A stretch of 62,000 nucleotides of DNA from Zygnema cylindricum (Eukaryota; Streptophyta; Zygnematophyceae; Zygnematales; Zygnemataceae): assembly GCA_037447655.1 (NCBI GenBank), contig JBBHKE010001724.1, positions 33,435 through 95,434 on the forward strand, given 5' to 3'. Under the pieces are notes generated by a model. The model did not search any database. It saw nothing but the letters and a program-made list of their open reading frames with translations, and was not told the origin of the DNA. This document shows, in pieces, positions 21,294-31,784 of this stretch. Positions within the stretch are counted from its first letter, which is position 1; the number at the start of each line of letters is the position of its first letter. The position numbers and the translations under genes are program-made.

Positions 21294-23136
21294 CTACAAT
21301 AATTCTTTATCTTGTTCAGCTTCTATTTTTGTTAACAATCCAACCATCACTTGTCTTAGCCTTGAATTTCTCTTGGCCTCAGCTCTCCAATAATGTCGTA
21401 CTCTTTCACCTGTGTGACCAGTCAATTCTCTAAAAGGAACAATAATCATATTTTTCTTATACTTGTATGCAATGTTGTTAACTCGTGTTTGCTCCCAAGG
21501 ATGCACATTGTAGAATTTTGGGTTTGGATCATTAAACCATTCGTCCAAAAACTGTTAATCACGAATAAACAAATAGTTTAAAATCAGAAGTCATCACCAT
21601 TTTCTATCAAGACATACCTAAATATCCAATTGCTAATTTTTGAAATATGTTGTTCCATGCATGTCATTGGACATACCAAATGATTCACATACAATTTGTC
21701 ACAACCATCCTTTCCATTTTGAATTATGTACTGTGTACCACTATTAGCTTTAATGTTTTTTTCGGCCTTTAGACTCACTTTTCTCCGTGCACTCTTGTCA
21801 ATTGTGATAGAAAGGTAAGTTTCTACCTTCCGATTGGTGGTCTCCAAGTGCACGTAGAAAAGTTGATTTCAGTGGCGAAAAAAAACATTAAAGTTAATAG
21901 CGATACACGGTTTACTTTCCTTAAAAAAATGATAATAATTTCTCACCTGATGTGTTAAAGTGGAGTTTCGTAACAGGAACTGTCCCGCATTTATAAAATC
22001 CCAAAAGCATTTTGAATTTTGTCCAGGTTCGTAAAAGAAAGCATCCGCCTGGTAAGGCATTTTCCCTCCACATGCACTATCCGTACTATCGCCGTTTCTT
22101 GGAAATAAAGAGATTAAACCATCTTCATCTTCCGGTGACTCTAAAAGTTTTTTGGGAGGCTGCGGCAACCAGGTTTGTGTTGTCATATTGACATTTAAGG
22201 GTTTAAGGTAATAAAAAAAAGTGGGTCCAGTGATTTGATGTAACCACGATTCGATCGACAAATCGTGGCCGTTCATTCTGAAATAAGCGTCTGAATCCAT
22301 AAAAAAAACCCATTGACAACAACGTTGGAGTTGAGCTTTCGCGAATAGGATCTGCAAAAAGAGAAAAAATAGTAATATGAATAAGAGCAAGAATGGAAGT
22401 TGCATTCAATTTGATCTTTTTTAACTCAGGGTAATTTAGAACCCAAACTTCTGTTCACCAGTTAAAGCAATTCATATTGGTAATATTAGTAATTATCAAT
22501 ATCTGTATACGAAAGCTTGATACTTGATGTTTTCTAGAATGCGGAAGAATTTAATTACGAATATTAACATGTATTATAGAATATATTGTTGTATACAAAA
22601 ATTTTTAGGCACTTGTTATCCAATATGTTACTGAAAGGAAAATTTAGCTACTTGACGAAGAAATTCTCTATATGAACCTTAGAAGACCTGACAGCCAAAA
22701 TGTTTCCAATTCTGGTTCAGAAACGGAAAGGAAAGGACACCAAAAAAGGGAAAGGCTGGTGCAAGAAAAGGAAAAGGAAAGAAAAAGGAAAAGGAAAAGG
22801 AAAAGGAAAAAGCAAAGACAAAGGAAAAGGAAAAGGAAAGAAGAAGATGAAAAAAAAAGAAAGAGAAGATAGTGAAGCATAACAAAAAACAAAAAAAAAC
22901 AAGTGCAAAAGCGAAAAAAAAGGAAGGTAAAAGAAAAAAAAGGACAAGAACAAGAGAAAAAAACAAGAGTGAAACGGTAAAAGTAGAAAAAAACTCTGAA
23001 AAACACAAAAAAAACACAAAAAAAAACAGATACAAGGAAACAAACCTTGTACGAAGAAGCGGCACGTAATGGTTCTGTCAGGTAGTCCTTTAATTTCCCC
23101 AAAATGAACCAATATCGGTGATGGCCGGCATAGGCT
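21294..23136 (-). pseudogene. Glycosyltransferase-like gene copy 2, exons 3-5 intact
   Basis: On the minus strand, exon 3 is 23046-23136, exon 4 is 21947-22351 and exon 5 is 21294-21551. Each has exactly the same length as in copy 1 (91, 405 and 258 bp), with GT-AG borders and no stop or frameshift. Exon 5 differs from copy 1 at 16 of 85 residues by eye. The DxD (WVFFMDSDAYF), NAGQFLLR and GERVRHY motifs are kept. Upstream, exon 2 is not found; its place is taken by an array of exon 3 junction modules and copia element C. Exon 1 at 29757-29883 is frameshifted and has lost its donor GT. As a full gene it is broken, but the frames of three exons survived, so recent decay or use of a new first exon are both possible. 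Confidence 0.75.
21727..21915. mobile_element. CACCG-family MITE in intron 4 of copy 2
   Basis: It matches the insertion at 5450-5636 in the same intron position, inverted with the gene. Terminal repeats are decayed (TACTGTGTACCACTATTAGC and its partner). Shared position shows that insertion preceded the duplication. Confidence 0.6.
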
Positions 23137-23204
23137 CTGCATTTTTTGTACCAATAAAAAGCCAATTTGAAGCAATAAAAACTATAAAAAGAAGAGAGGA
23201 AGGG

Positions 23205-24831
23205 AGTGGGAGAGGGAGAGGGAGACTGAGAGGGAGAGAGAGAGCGAGAGAGGGAGAGAGATATCCATGACTGTCGGCATAGGCTCTGCATTTTTTGTAC
23301 CAAGAAAACGCTAAATTTAAGCACTAAAAACTATAAATTGAAGAGAGGAAGGGAGAGGGAGAGGGAGAGGGAGAGGGCAAGGGCGAGGGAGAGGGAGAGG
23401 GAGAGGGAGAGGGAGAGGAAAAGGGAGAGGGAGAGGGAGATGGAGAGGGAGAGGGAGAGGGAGAGGGAAAGAGAGAGCGAGAGGGAGAGAGAGGTAAAAA
23501 ATGGAACGATATCTGTGACGGTCGGCATAGGCTCTGCATATTTTGTACTAATAAAACGCAAAATTTAAGCACTGAAAACTATAAACAGAAGAGAGGAAGG
23601 GAGAGGGAGAGGGAGAGGGAGAGGGAGAGGGAGAGGGCAAGGGCGAGGGAGAGGGAGAGGGAGAGGGAGAGGGAGAGGGAGAGGAAAAGGGAGAGGGAGA
23701 GGGAGAGAGAGAGCGAGAGGGAGAGAGAGGTAAAAAATGGAACGATATTTGTGACGGTCGGCATAGGCTCTGCATATTTTGTACCAATAACACACAAACT
23801 TTAAGCACTGAAAACTATAAACAGAAGAGAGGAAGAGGGAGAGGGAGAGGGAGAGGGAAAGAGAGAGGGAGAGAGAGAGGGAGAGGGAGAGGGAGAGAGG
23901 GAGGGAGAGGGCAAAAGAGAGAGAGAGCGAGAGGGAGAGAGAGGTAAAAAATGAAATGATATCTGTGACGGTCGGCATACGCTCGGCATTTTTTGTACCA
24001 AGAAAACGCCAACATTAAGCACTAAAAACTATAAAAAGGAGAGAGGAAGGGAGAGGGAGAGGGAGAAGGAGAGGGAGAGGGCGAGGGAGAGGGAGAGGGA
24101 GAGGGAGAGGGAGAGAGAGAGCGAGATGGAGAGAGAGGTAAAAAATGAAACGATATCTATGACGGTCGGCATAGGCTCTGCATATTTTGTACGAATAAAA
24201 CGCAAACTTTAAGCACTAAAAACTATAAAAAGAAGAGAGGAAGAGGGAGAGGGAGAGGGAGAGGGAGAGGGAGAGAGAGAGGGAGAGGGAGAGGGAGAGA
24301 GAGGGGGAGGGAGAAAGAGAGAGAGAGCGAGAGGGAGAGAGAAGTAAAAAATGAACTGATATCTGTGACGGTCGGCATACGCTCGGCATTTTTTGTACCA
24401 AGAAAACGCCAACATTAAGCACTAAAAACTATAAAAAGGAGAGAGAAAAGGAGAGGGAGAGAGAGAGGGAGAGGGCGAGGGAGAGGGAGAGGGAGAGGGA
24501 GAGGGAGAGGGAGAGGAACAAAGAGAAAGAGAGGGAGAGGGAGAAAGAGTGCAAAAGGGAGAGAGAGGTAAAAAATGAGCTGATATCCGTGACTATCGGC
24601 ATAGGCTATACATTTTTTGTACCAAGAAAACGCCAACTTTAAACACTGAAAACTATAAAAAGAAGAGAGGAAGAGGGAGAGGGAGAGGGAGTGGAAAGAG
24701 AGAGAGAGGGAGAGGGAGAGGGCAAGGGAGAGGGAGAGGGAGAGAGGTAGGGAGACGAAAAGGAAGAGGGAGAGCGAGAGAGAGTTAGAGGTAAAAAATG
24801 AAGCGATATCCATGGTGGTCGGCATAGGCTT
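23205..24831 (-). repeat. Array of eight amplified intron 2/exon 3 junction modules
   Basis: On the minus strand each unit has a CT pyrimidine tract of 80-150 bp, TATAGTTTTTAGTGCTTAAA, a TTGGTACAAAAAATGCAG acceptor, and the first roughly 36 bases of exon 3 (AGCCTATGCCGACCGTCA...), before the next CT tract starts. The exon parts lie near 23267, 23513, 23750, 23965, 24158, 24363, 24590 and 24812, a spacing of 193-246 bp. Six keep an AG at the normal position. Two (23965, 24363) read GCCGAG|CG instead. The last unit is cut by the LTR of element C. The true exon 3 at 23046-23136 is the downstream end of the array. Confidence 0.85.
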
Positions 24832-25843
24832 TGTGCAATTCTGTGTCCTCCATTGGATAACAGAATACATGAAGCCTCTACATAGTGTTTAACTAACCCA
24901 ATTCAAGCCACAATCATTACTGCCCAAGATGGCAAACTGACAGTTTGACTGCACCCTTGTGCAACCTGGATTCCCTTGATTTCGTTGCAAAAAAGAATAA
25001 CTGAAAACGGGCAACGAGCCGATAAGTTATGAGCTGGCAAAAATGCCAATTTTATATAAAGCTCTCTTAGAGAGAGAAGTCTATCTACCAGATTTTCCTA
25101 AGTCCTAAATCCCTCTCACAACCCCTATCTACTGAAGTACGGACCAATCACATGAGTGTAAAGTACAAAAAGATAATATGGCCGGTGTCCTTTCTGTACG
25201 GCCAATTTACGACTAGGCCACTGAGCAGACACGTCTCACTGTTTCACTCGTCCGTATGTTCCTCGGAATTCCAGCGACCAAATATCATCTCTCCACGTGG
25301 CGCCAGGTCATGCCAATTCCATAAACGTTAAAGTGACCATTCCGCGATCTCGGCAGTGATATGTGTTGTCGGATTAAATTTGACATTAAATGTCGACTGT
25401 CGAAAAAAATGTCCGATTCATTTGTTTCGTGCGAAATGACGTCCGCACTTAAATACTTTAACTAGTTCTATGTTCCTTTGTTCACATTTCAGTTAATGGA
25501 TTTCAGGATCATGTATCAGTTTAAATACTATCACACCCCATGTATTTTATCGAACTTCACGACAGACTGGTTAGAGCTACCGGCTACGTCGTACTCTACC
25601 GGTCAGAGGTTCGAGTCCTGCCGGACTCAACCTTTTGTTTGAGAGTGACATTTGTCACTCTTTAGTCCTACCTGCAGAACTAAGGCAGCCATGGCTTAAT
25701 CACCCTCTCTATCCTTCAGTGACTACAACAAGTATGGGGCATAGAGAGAGGAGTTGAAGACAGGTTGTCTGCCCTTTTCTTTTTCCTTTTATACTAACCT
25801 ATTTATACCTAGAAAATACTATAGAAATCAATCAATTTCAACA
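24832..25843 (-). repeat. 3' LTR of copia element C
   Basis: On the minus strand the LTR starts TGTTGAAATTGATTG after the purine tract AAATAAGGGGAG, and ends in a segment similar to the LTR ends of D and G (GGAGG/CACAGAATT-type). It lies directly against the eighth junction module of the gene copy. Confidence 0.75.
25561..25630 (+). other. tRNA-like sequence inside the LTR of C
   Basis: It has an A-box-like TGGTTAGAGCT and an exact B-box-like GGTTCGAGTCC at tRNA spacing, antisense to the retrotransposon. A full cloverleaf is not convincing, so I do not call it a working tRNA gene. Equivalent segments occur in the LTRs of D, G and the solo LTR at 40968. Confidence 0.55.
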
Positions 25844-28800
25844 CTCCCCTTATTTTCTAGTCTAGTTTTAACTTTAGTATTAGTCCACATCTTTTTCCAC
25901 AATATTTCAATTTAGGAGATGGCACTGGTTTTGTCATCATACAGCCACTATTTGTTGTTTTTGAAAAGTTAGTTTCGTGCGAACACATCGTTTCGTGCGT
26001 ACGCGATGTTTCGTGCGTACGCATTTACGCGATATATTGTGGAGGTTCGAAAGGATTTATGAATTGGGGAATTAAATGTACACGTAAAATTAATGAAGTA
26101 ATTAAGTGCCTCGAAATGTGAGAGGAAATGGACGGCGGATCGCGAAGCAATCCGACGTGAGATAATCGACGAAGATAAAATGGTACGTCGCACGTACGAA
26201 ACATAATGTGACAGATGAAATTTATTACATGGGACGCCGTCGGTACGGAGCGTCGTATTTGACAGGTGTACTTTAAGTTGTCGCTTATTGCGACATGCAT
26301 TTATCGAAAATGACGTGTACCTTAAATGCGACAAGGCGCATTTATGACGAAGTACGTGATTTCGGTACGTACAGGATTTGGATCGTACGAATTGATTTCG
26401 GCAAGTTGTTCGAAGTACACGTGGAGGGCGGACGACGTCCGCCGATATTTCCAAGGGATCATATTGTTTGATGACGTGTTAATTAGGTGGACCGTACATA
26501 TACGATGTCGGTTCACTACGTGGATTTATCTACAAGTGACCAAGCGAGTTGTCGCTTATGACGCGTATTTTGCGGACGCGTCGGTATAAATATTTGATAC
26601 AACATTATTTTGTCTTATGTGTATTATTAATTTAGTATTGATTATGACATTTTTATTTAAGTGATCAATTAGGGTTTTCGATAGTTTAATTTGTGTGTGT
26701 ACGATATTGTACTTGTAGACAAGTGTACGCTTACGATTGTTTGACTTTCAGGTGTACGCTTAAGATTAATTTATTCTTAGTGATGGTCTATTATGGTTAA
26801 ATAGGACTTAATGACAGTTACATAATGTATGTTGGTTATTTTGACACTTAGTGATTCATTGACAGCTCACAAGTGTATATATAGGAATGAGCTTTGTTAG
26901 GAATTAATCATCAATGCTGGTTAGAAAAGTGGGGACCAAAGATGTAGTATTTTAGGGTTGTCGATTAGGTCATGCACTTTGAATGATATAATGATTATTT
27001 GATTATACTTTTGTTTATGTGTGATGTATTTGTGTGTTATTATTTATGTTTTTATATATGTTTGATATGCATTGTTTATGCATTTGTCCTAGGGTTTGTT
27101 TATGTCGATTATTCCATCAAACCTTAGATGTTGTCATAGGGTTTATTTATGTTGATTATTCCATGAAACCCTAAATGTTGTTGTATGTTAAATGGAGGAT
27201 GCATTTCAAATGATTGTTCGTCGACCTATTTTTACTTAGCTTCTTGCATGATAGTTTGGGTGGCTTCTACGGTCTATTTTAGACCAAAGAACAACACTAT
27301 TTCCTCATCAGATCTATATACAAGATTCACAATCGTATTCTCAACCTTTTTCCTCACAAAACTCAAACGTTTATCCATGTGCTTAGCTTTGAAATGATGT
27401 TTTGTATTAGCTGCAATTGCAATGGTAGCTTGATTATCACAAAACGCTTTATGCACTCCCTCCTTCATATACCCCGGTTCTTGCAATAAGGAATTGATCC
27501 ACATAAACTCTTTCACAGCAGATTAAGAGGCCATGTACTCAGCCTCCATAGTAGACTGGGCAACCACCTTTTGTTGCTTACTGCTCCAACAGCAAGCACC
27601 TTCCCTCACATAAAACACATATCCAAAAGTGCATCTTCTCATAGGTGCGTCCCCATAAGTGACATAACTCCAAGTAGTGATGTCAGTGTGCTCCCCTCCC
27701 AAATGCAACCATAACTCTCTGGTTCCCACCAGATATCTTATGACTCTCTTGGCTGTCTCCAAGTCTCTCTTTCTAGGATCATAAAGACTCCTACTGAGTA
27801 CTCCAACTGCTGCCGCTATGCCCCTTATGGTACAGTTCATATAATAGATCAAACTTCCTACAACCTGTTTATAACGGATAGACTTCATAAACTCTCTCTT
27901 ATCTGGACTCATCAGATTATCTAAGATCATCACTCCTATACTTCCATCACTTATTTTTTTCAAGTCCATGGGAGTAGTACAACTGTTAGCCTTTTCCATC
28001 TGGAATTTCTCAAGCATATTACCTATTGCTTATTTCTAAGTAAGTCTGATGATCCTTTTCCCTGTATCTCTCTCCATTTAGATCCCCAAAATGTATTTTG
28101 CCTCACCTAAATCCTTATATCAAATCTACCTTTAAGATCTTTCTTTAGCCTATTGATCTTTTCCAAAGTCTTACTGAGCACAAGAAGATCACCCACATAA
28201 ATAGCAATAAAAATGACACCATTCTCATCATTAAACATATACATAGAATGGTCAGAACTGATCCGGATATACCCCACTCCGATGAGAAACTTATTTAGTT
28301 TCTTATTCCACTATCGGGGAGCATGCTTCAATCCATATAAGGACTTGATGAGATGCGCACTTTGCTCTCTTATCCTTCCTCCACAAATCCCTGTGGTTGC
28401 CTCTTGGATATCTCTTCCTCTAACTCACCATTAAGAAAGGCAGACTTAATATCCATCTGGTGAATTTCCACGTCTTCCATTGCTGCCAGACTGAGGAGAA
28501 TCCTTACTGATGGGAACCGAACAACTAGAGCAAAGGTCTCGTGATAGTCAATCCCCTCCTTCTGGGTGAACCCTTTCGCTACCAATCAAGCATTATATCT
28601 CTCAATGGTATTATATGGGTTCAATTTTAGTTTAAATACCTATTTACACCCAATACGTTTTTTGTTTGGAGGACAATCTGCTAGTTCCCAAGTATTTGCT
28701 TTCATGATAGAGGCCATCTCATCATTTATGGCTCTAATCCATCTTTCTTTCTGTGGAGTATTCAGTGCCTCCGAGCAAGACTGAGGCTCATCAGGGTGAG

Positions 28801-29688
28801 ATAGCTTAGTTACCTTATGAGCGGCTTGTTTTTCGTGTATCCTTTTGCTGCTCCTTCTCCCTCCCTCAAACTCCGAAGCTGGAATGGATGGAAGTCTTGG
28901 ACTTCTCCTCACTGTCTCATCGGCTCCCGTTTCTATGGAAGCCGGTTCTTGTCTCGCTTCTTCTATCTCCTCGAAGTCCATAGGAGTATGTGAGGATTCC
29001 GGTGAGTCTCGTGTATCTTGGATCTCCCCTGAATCTGCAATCATGGTTTCACTCATGTCCTTTTCGGGAACGACCGAGTTCTCCTCACTTTCGGACTCAA
29101 ATTTGATTCTTATCTTCTTTCTATATTTGAAGGGGTCAAATGACTTCCCTTCATCCATGACAGCTAGGAGTTTGACCAGAATGATATATTTCTTTGCTAA
29201 GTCATAGACTCTATACCCCTTAACATCCTCATCATATCCCACAAAGTATCCAAGTTTTCCCTTAGCGTCTAGTTGTTATTCTAATCCGTGTCAAGACTGT
29301 AAACTTGGCTACCGAACACTTTAAGGTGTGAGATATCTGGTTTCCTTCCCACCCATCTCTCATAAGGTGTCACTCCCTTTACAGCTGAGGTAAGGACTTT
29401 ATTCTTAATGTAGTTGGCACAGTTCATTGCTTCTGCCCAAAATCTCTTTCCTATTTTCTTGTCGGCCAACATACTGTATGCACTATCTTATTGTGTTCGA
29501 TTCAACCTATCAGCTACCCCATTTTGTTCCGGGTTATATGGTACAGTTTTTTGGTGCTGCACTCCCTCATCTCTCAAATATTCCTCAAACTGGTTGGAGG
29601 TTTATTCCCCGCCATTATCACTCCTTATTCTCTTAATAGGTGTTTCATGCAACTTATGACTCCATGCTTTATATCCTTTGAAGTATGT
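25844..29688 (-). pseudogene. Copia element C, truncated integrase-RT-RNase H
   Basis: On the minus strand from 29688 downward: integrase core remnants ending in a RSDNGGE-like segment, then FWAEAMNCANYIKNKV (29281-29472), hinge and RT start (28640-29242), RT palm (28370-28585; the catalytic YVDD reads YVGD near 28190), RNase H (27523-28017, with CCWSSKQQK and MEAEYM), and the C-terminus (27297-27516, continued at 25844-25952 after an inserted solo LTR). There are several stops. Gag, protease and the first part of integrase are absent: the sequence passes at about 29689 into intron 1 of glycosyltransferase copy 2. The element lies across the place where exon 2 should be. Confidence 0.85.
25953..27296 (+). 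mobile_element. Solo LTR of family P, with target duplication CTATT
   Basis: This 1344-bp sequence starts TGTTGTTTTTGAAAAG and ends ACAACA, flanked by CTATT on both sides (25948-25952 and 27297-27301). It splits the RNase H C-terminus of element C, whose coding resumes beyond it. Related to 42495-43555 and 59565-60874. Reading frames inside (such as 25969-26454) are not genes. Confidence 0.9.
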
Positions 29689-29756
29689 CCTGCGCTACCC
29701 TTCCCCTTTTGTTCCGATCCGTACTATTTTGTACCGCATCCCGTGACGTGACATAT
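29689..29756 (-). pseudogene. Remnant of intron 1 of glycosyltransferase copy 2
   Basis: GCGCTACCC, GATCCGTAC and GCATCCCGTGACGTGACAT match intron 1 of copy 1 (about 2905-2975). It shows that C's truncated end joined gene sequence. Confidence 0.7.
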
Positions 29757-29883
29757 TATCTCGCCCGGCCGACGCATCAGCTCGTGGACGTCCGACACCC
29801 AGCGATGCAAGGAAGCTTCTGCTAAGTTTCTAGCACTAGGCGACAAAAGCAGTAAGCCGCTGCAGTGTGACGTGGGCAGCCAT
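29757..29883 (-). pseudogene. Broken exon 1 of glycosyltransferase copy 2
   Basis: The minus-strand ATG (29883-29881) opens ATGGCTGCCCACGTCACACT, matching exon 1. The exon is 127 bp against 141, a 14-bp loss that shifts the frame, and an in-frame stop follows. At the exon end the donor GT is changed to AT. The segment coding WVSDVHEL survives in another frame. A short CT tract and the conserved leader motif lie upstream (to about 30010). Confidence 0.8.
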
Positions 29884-30240
29884 GAGGGGGGGGGAGAGGG
29901 AGAGGGAGAGGGAGAGAAAGAGGGAGAGGGGCGAGGAAGAGGAGCAAGAGAGGACGAGCCGGAGGGTGACGTGGAAGGCGAAGAGAGACTGCGAGAGAAG
30001 CGGACGAAAGCTACAGTGGCGCGACTTGCGTTCCGTGTAATTCTTGTCCTCTGTTGGGCATCACGAGGAATCGTATGGAATCGTGTACAAACAGTCTCCA
30101 CCGAGTCGACTATCGCGCGCGTGCTTTGTTTCACAGTTCAAACTTTAAAAGTAGGTGAAAGTAGGTCCATAAAATACGCCTATTTTATGAAAGACATATA
30201 ATATGGCCTTAAGAACCATATTGACAAGTATATATACAAT
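29884..30240 (-). other. Leader-like segment upstream of the broken exon 1
   Basis: On the minus strand it has GCCTTCCACGTCACC and a short CTCCCT run, as before exon 1 of copy 1. No gene is seen from 30010 to 30240. Confidence 0.45.
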
Positions 30241-31340
30241 ACGGGCCTTGGTTGGCGGCCATGAAGGGGAAATAAAAGTAATGGCGAGGAGAGAGAGAGG
30301 AGAGGGAGAGGGAGAGGGAGAGAAAGAGTGAGAGAAAGATTGAGAGGGAAACGGAGAGGGAAAGGGAGAGAAAGAGACAGTGGGAGAGAGAGATGGAGAG
30401 GAAGAGGGAGAGATATTGGGAGAGGGAGAGAATAAGGGAAAGGGAATGAAGAGGGAGATGAAGAGGGAGAGGGAGAGGGAGAGGGAGAGGGAGAGGGAGA
30501 GGAAGAGGGAGAGAACGAGTGAGATCGAGAGGGAGAGGAAGAGGGAGAGAGAGGGGAGAGGGAAAGGGAGAGGGATAGAGAGAGGGAGAGAATGAGGGAG
30601 AGGGAGAGGGAGAGGGGACAAGGAGAGGGAGAGGAAGAGGGAGAGAGAGAGGGAGAGGGAGAGAATGAGGGAGAGGGAAAATGAGAGGGAGACGAAAAGG
30701 GAGAGGGAGAGGGAGAGGGAGAGGGAGAGGGAGAGAACAAGGGAGAGGGAGAGAATAAGGGAGAGGGAAAGGGAGAGGGAGAGGGAGAGGGAGAGGAAGG
30801 GAACGAGGGAGAGGGAGAGGGAGAGGAAGAGGGAGAGAAAGAAGGAAAGGGAGAGGGAGAGGGAGAGGGAGAGAAAGAAAGAAAGGGAGAGGGAGAGGGA
30901 GAGGGAGAGGGAGAGAATGAGAGAGAGGGAAATGGAGAGGGAAAGGGAGATGGAGAGAATGAGGGAGAGGGAAAGGAAGAGGGAGAGGGAAAAAAGAGGG
31001 AGAGGGAGAGGGAGAGAATGAGGGAGAGGGAAAGGGAGAGAATGAGGGAAATGGAAAGGGAGAGGGAGAGGGAGTGATAGAGGGAGAGGGAGAGCAAGAA
31101 GGAAAGGGAGAGGGAGAGGGAGAGGGAGATGGAGAGAAAGAAGGAGAGGGAGAGGGAGAGAAAAAAGGAAAGGGAGAGGGAGAGGGAGAGGAAGAGGGAG
31201 AGAAAGAAGGAAAGGAAGAGGGAGAGGGAGAGGGTTTGGGAGAGGATGAAGGAGAGGGAAAGCGGCGATGGGGAGGAGCGAAAGAGGACGAAACGGATGA
31301 TAACGTGGAAGGCGCAGAAACGCGACTAGTGAAAAAGATA
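30241..31340 (-). pseudogene. Second inverted leader fragment with expanded CT tract
   Basis: On the minus strand the conserved leader motif (GCGTTTCTGCGCCTTCCACG, near 31320) is followed by a CT tract of about 970 bp (30285-31252) and then CCCCTTCATGGCCGCC (ATG at 30262-30260), after which similarity to exon 1 stops. This is another copy of the leader plus the first codons of exon 1, with the CT tract more than doubled. Serine/proline- or arginine/glutamate-rich frames here are repeat artefacts. Confidence 0.65.
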
Positions 31341-31384
31341 AAATCGATCGTTTACTCCCATATCTCTCACTCTATATCTCACTA

Positions 31385-31597
31385 ATACATAATGTAGTGT
31401 TCCTAACTGCATAAATGGCTAAGGTCTTTCCTCCATCAGGAATATGTACGAAAAAGAGCTAGACCTGTACGAAAATGTACCTTTTCCAATATACATAATT
31501 TAGTGTTCCTAATTGCATAAATGGCTAAGGCCTTTTCTCCATCAAGAATATGTACGAAAATGAGATGGACCTATACGAAAATGTACTTTTTCCAGTA
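31385..31597. repeat. Tandem duplication, unit about 106 bp
   Basis: Two units start ATACATAATGTAGTGTTCC and ATACATAATTTAGTGTTCC, and each ends near GTACGAAAATGTAC. They differ at about 10 positions. No coding content is seen. The region to 31784 is otherwise featureless. Confidence 0.75.
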
Positions 31598-31784
31598 ATG
31601 AACCTCACTTTTTGCCACTTTGTGCCTTATAGAGGTTCACCCTTAGTCCTACTCATATACACTCACAAACTACACTATTTAATCTTTATGGAAACTGTCA
31701 TCCAATCAGATGCCTTGCTGATTTAAGGAGGCATACTAACCGTGTACTACAGTACAATTCACTACTAAAGTGCGAATCGTTATT

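Noticed and set aside
23338-24870. Frames across the GA/CT array as a repeat protein
   Set aside because: Openness comes from the simple repeat. The only meaningful coding pieces are the short exon 3 stubs.
25561-25630. A functional tRNA gene
   Set aside because: The A and B boxes are good, but stems are poor, and equivalent segments occur only within LTRs. It is better described as a tRNA-like LTR module.
25969-26454. 161-residue minus-strand frame
   Set aside because: It lies wholly inside a solo LTR bounded by CTATT duplications. Other copies of this LTR do not preserve the frame.
30145-31385. A 305-residue Ser/Pro frame and its antisense partners
   Set aside because: They are CT/GA tract artefacts. 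The only gene-related parts are the leader motif and the first codons of exon 1.
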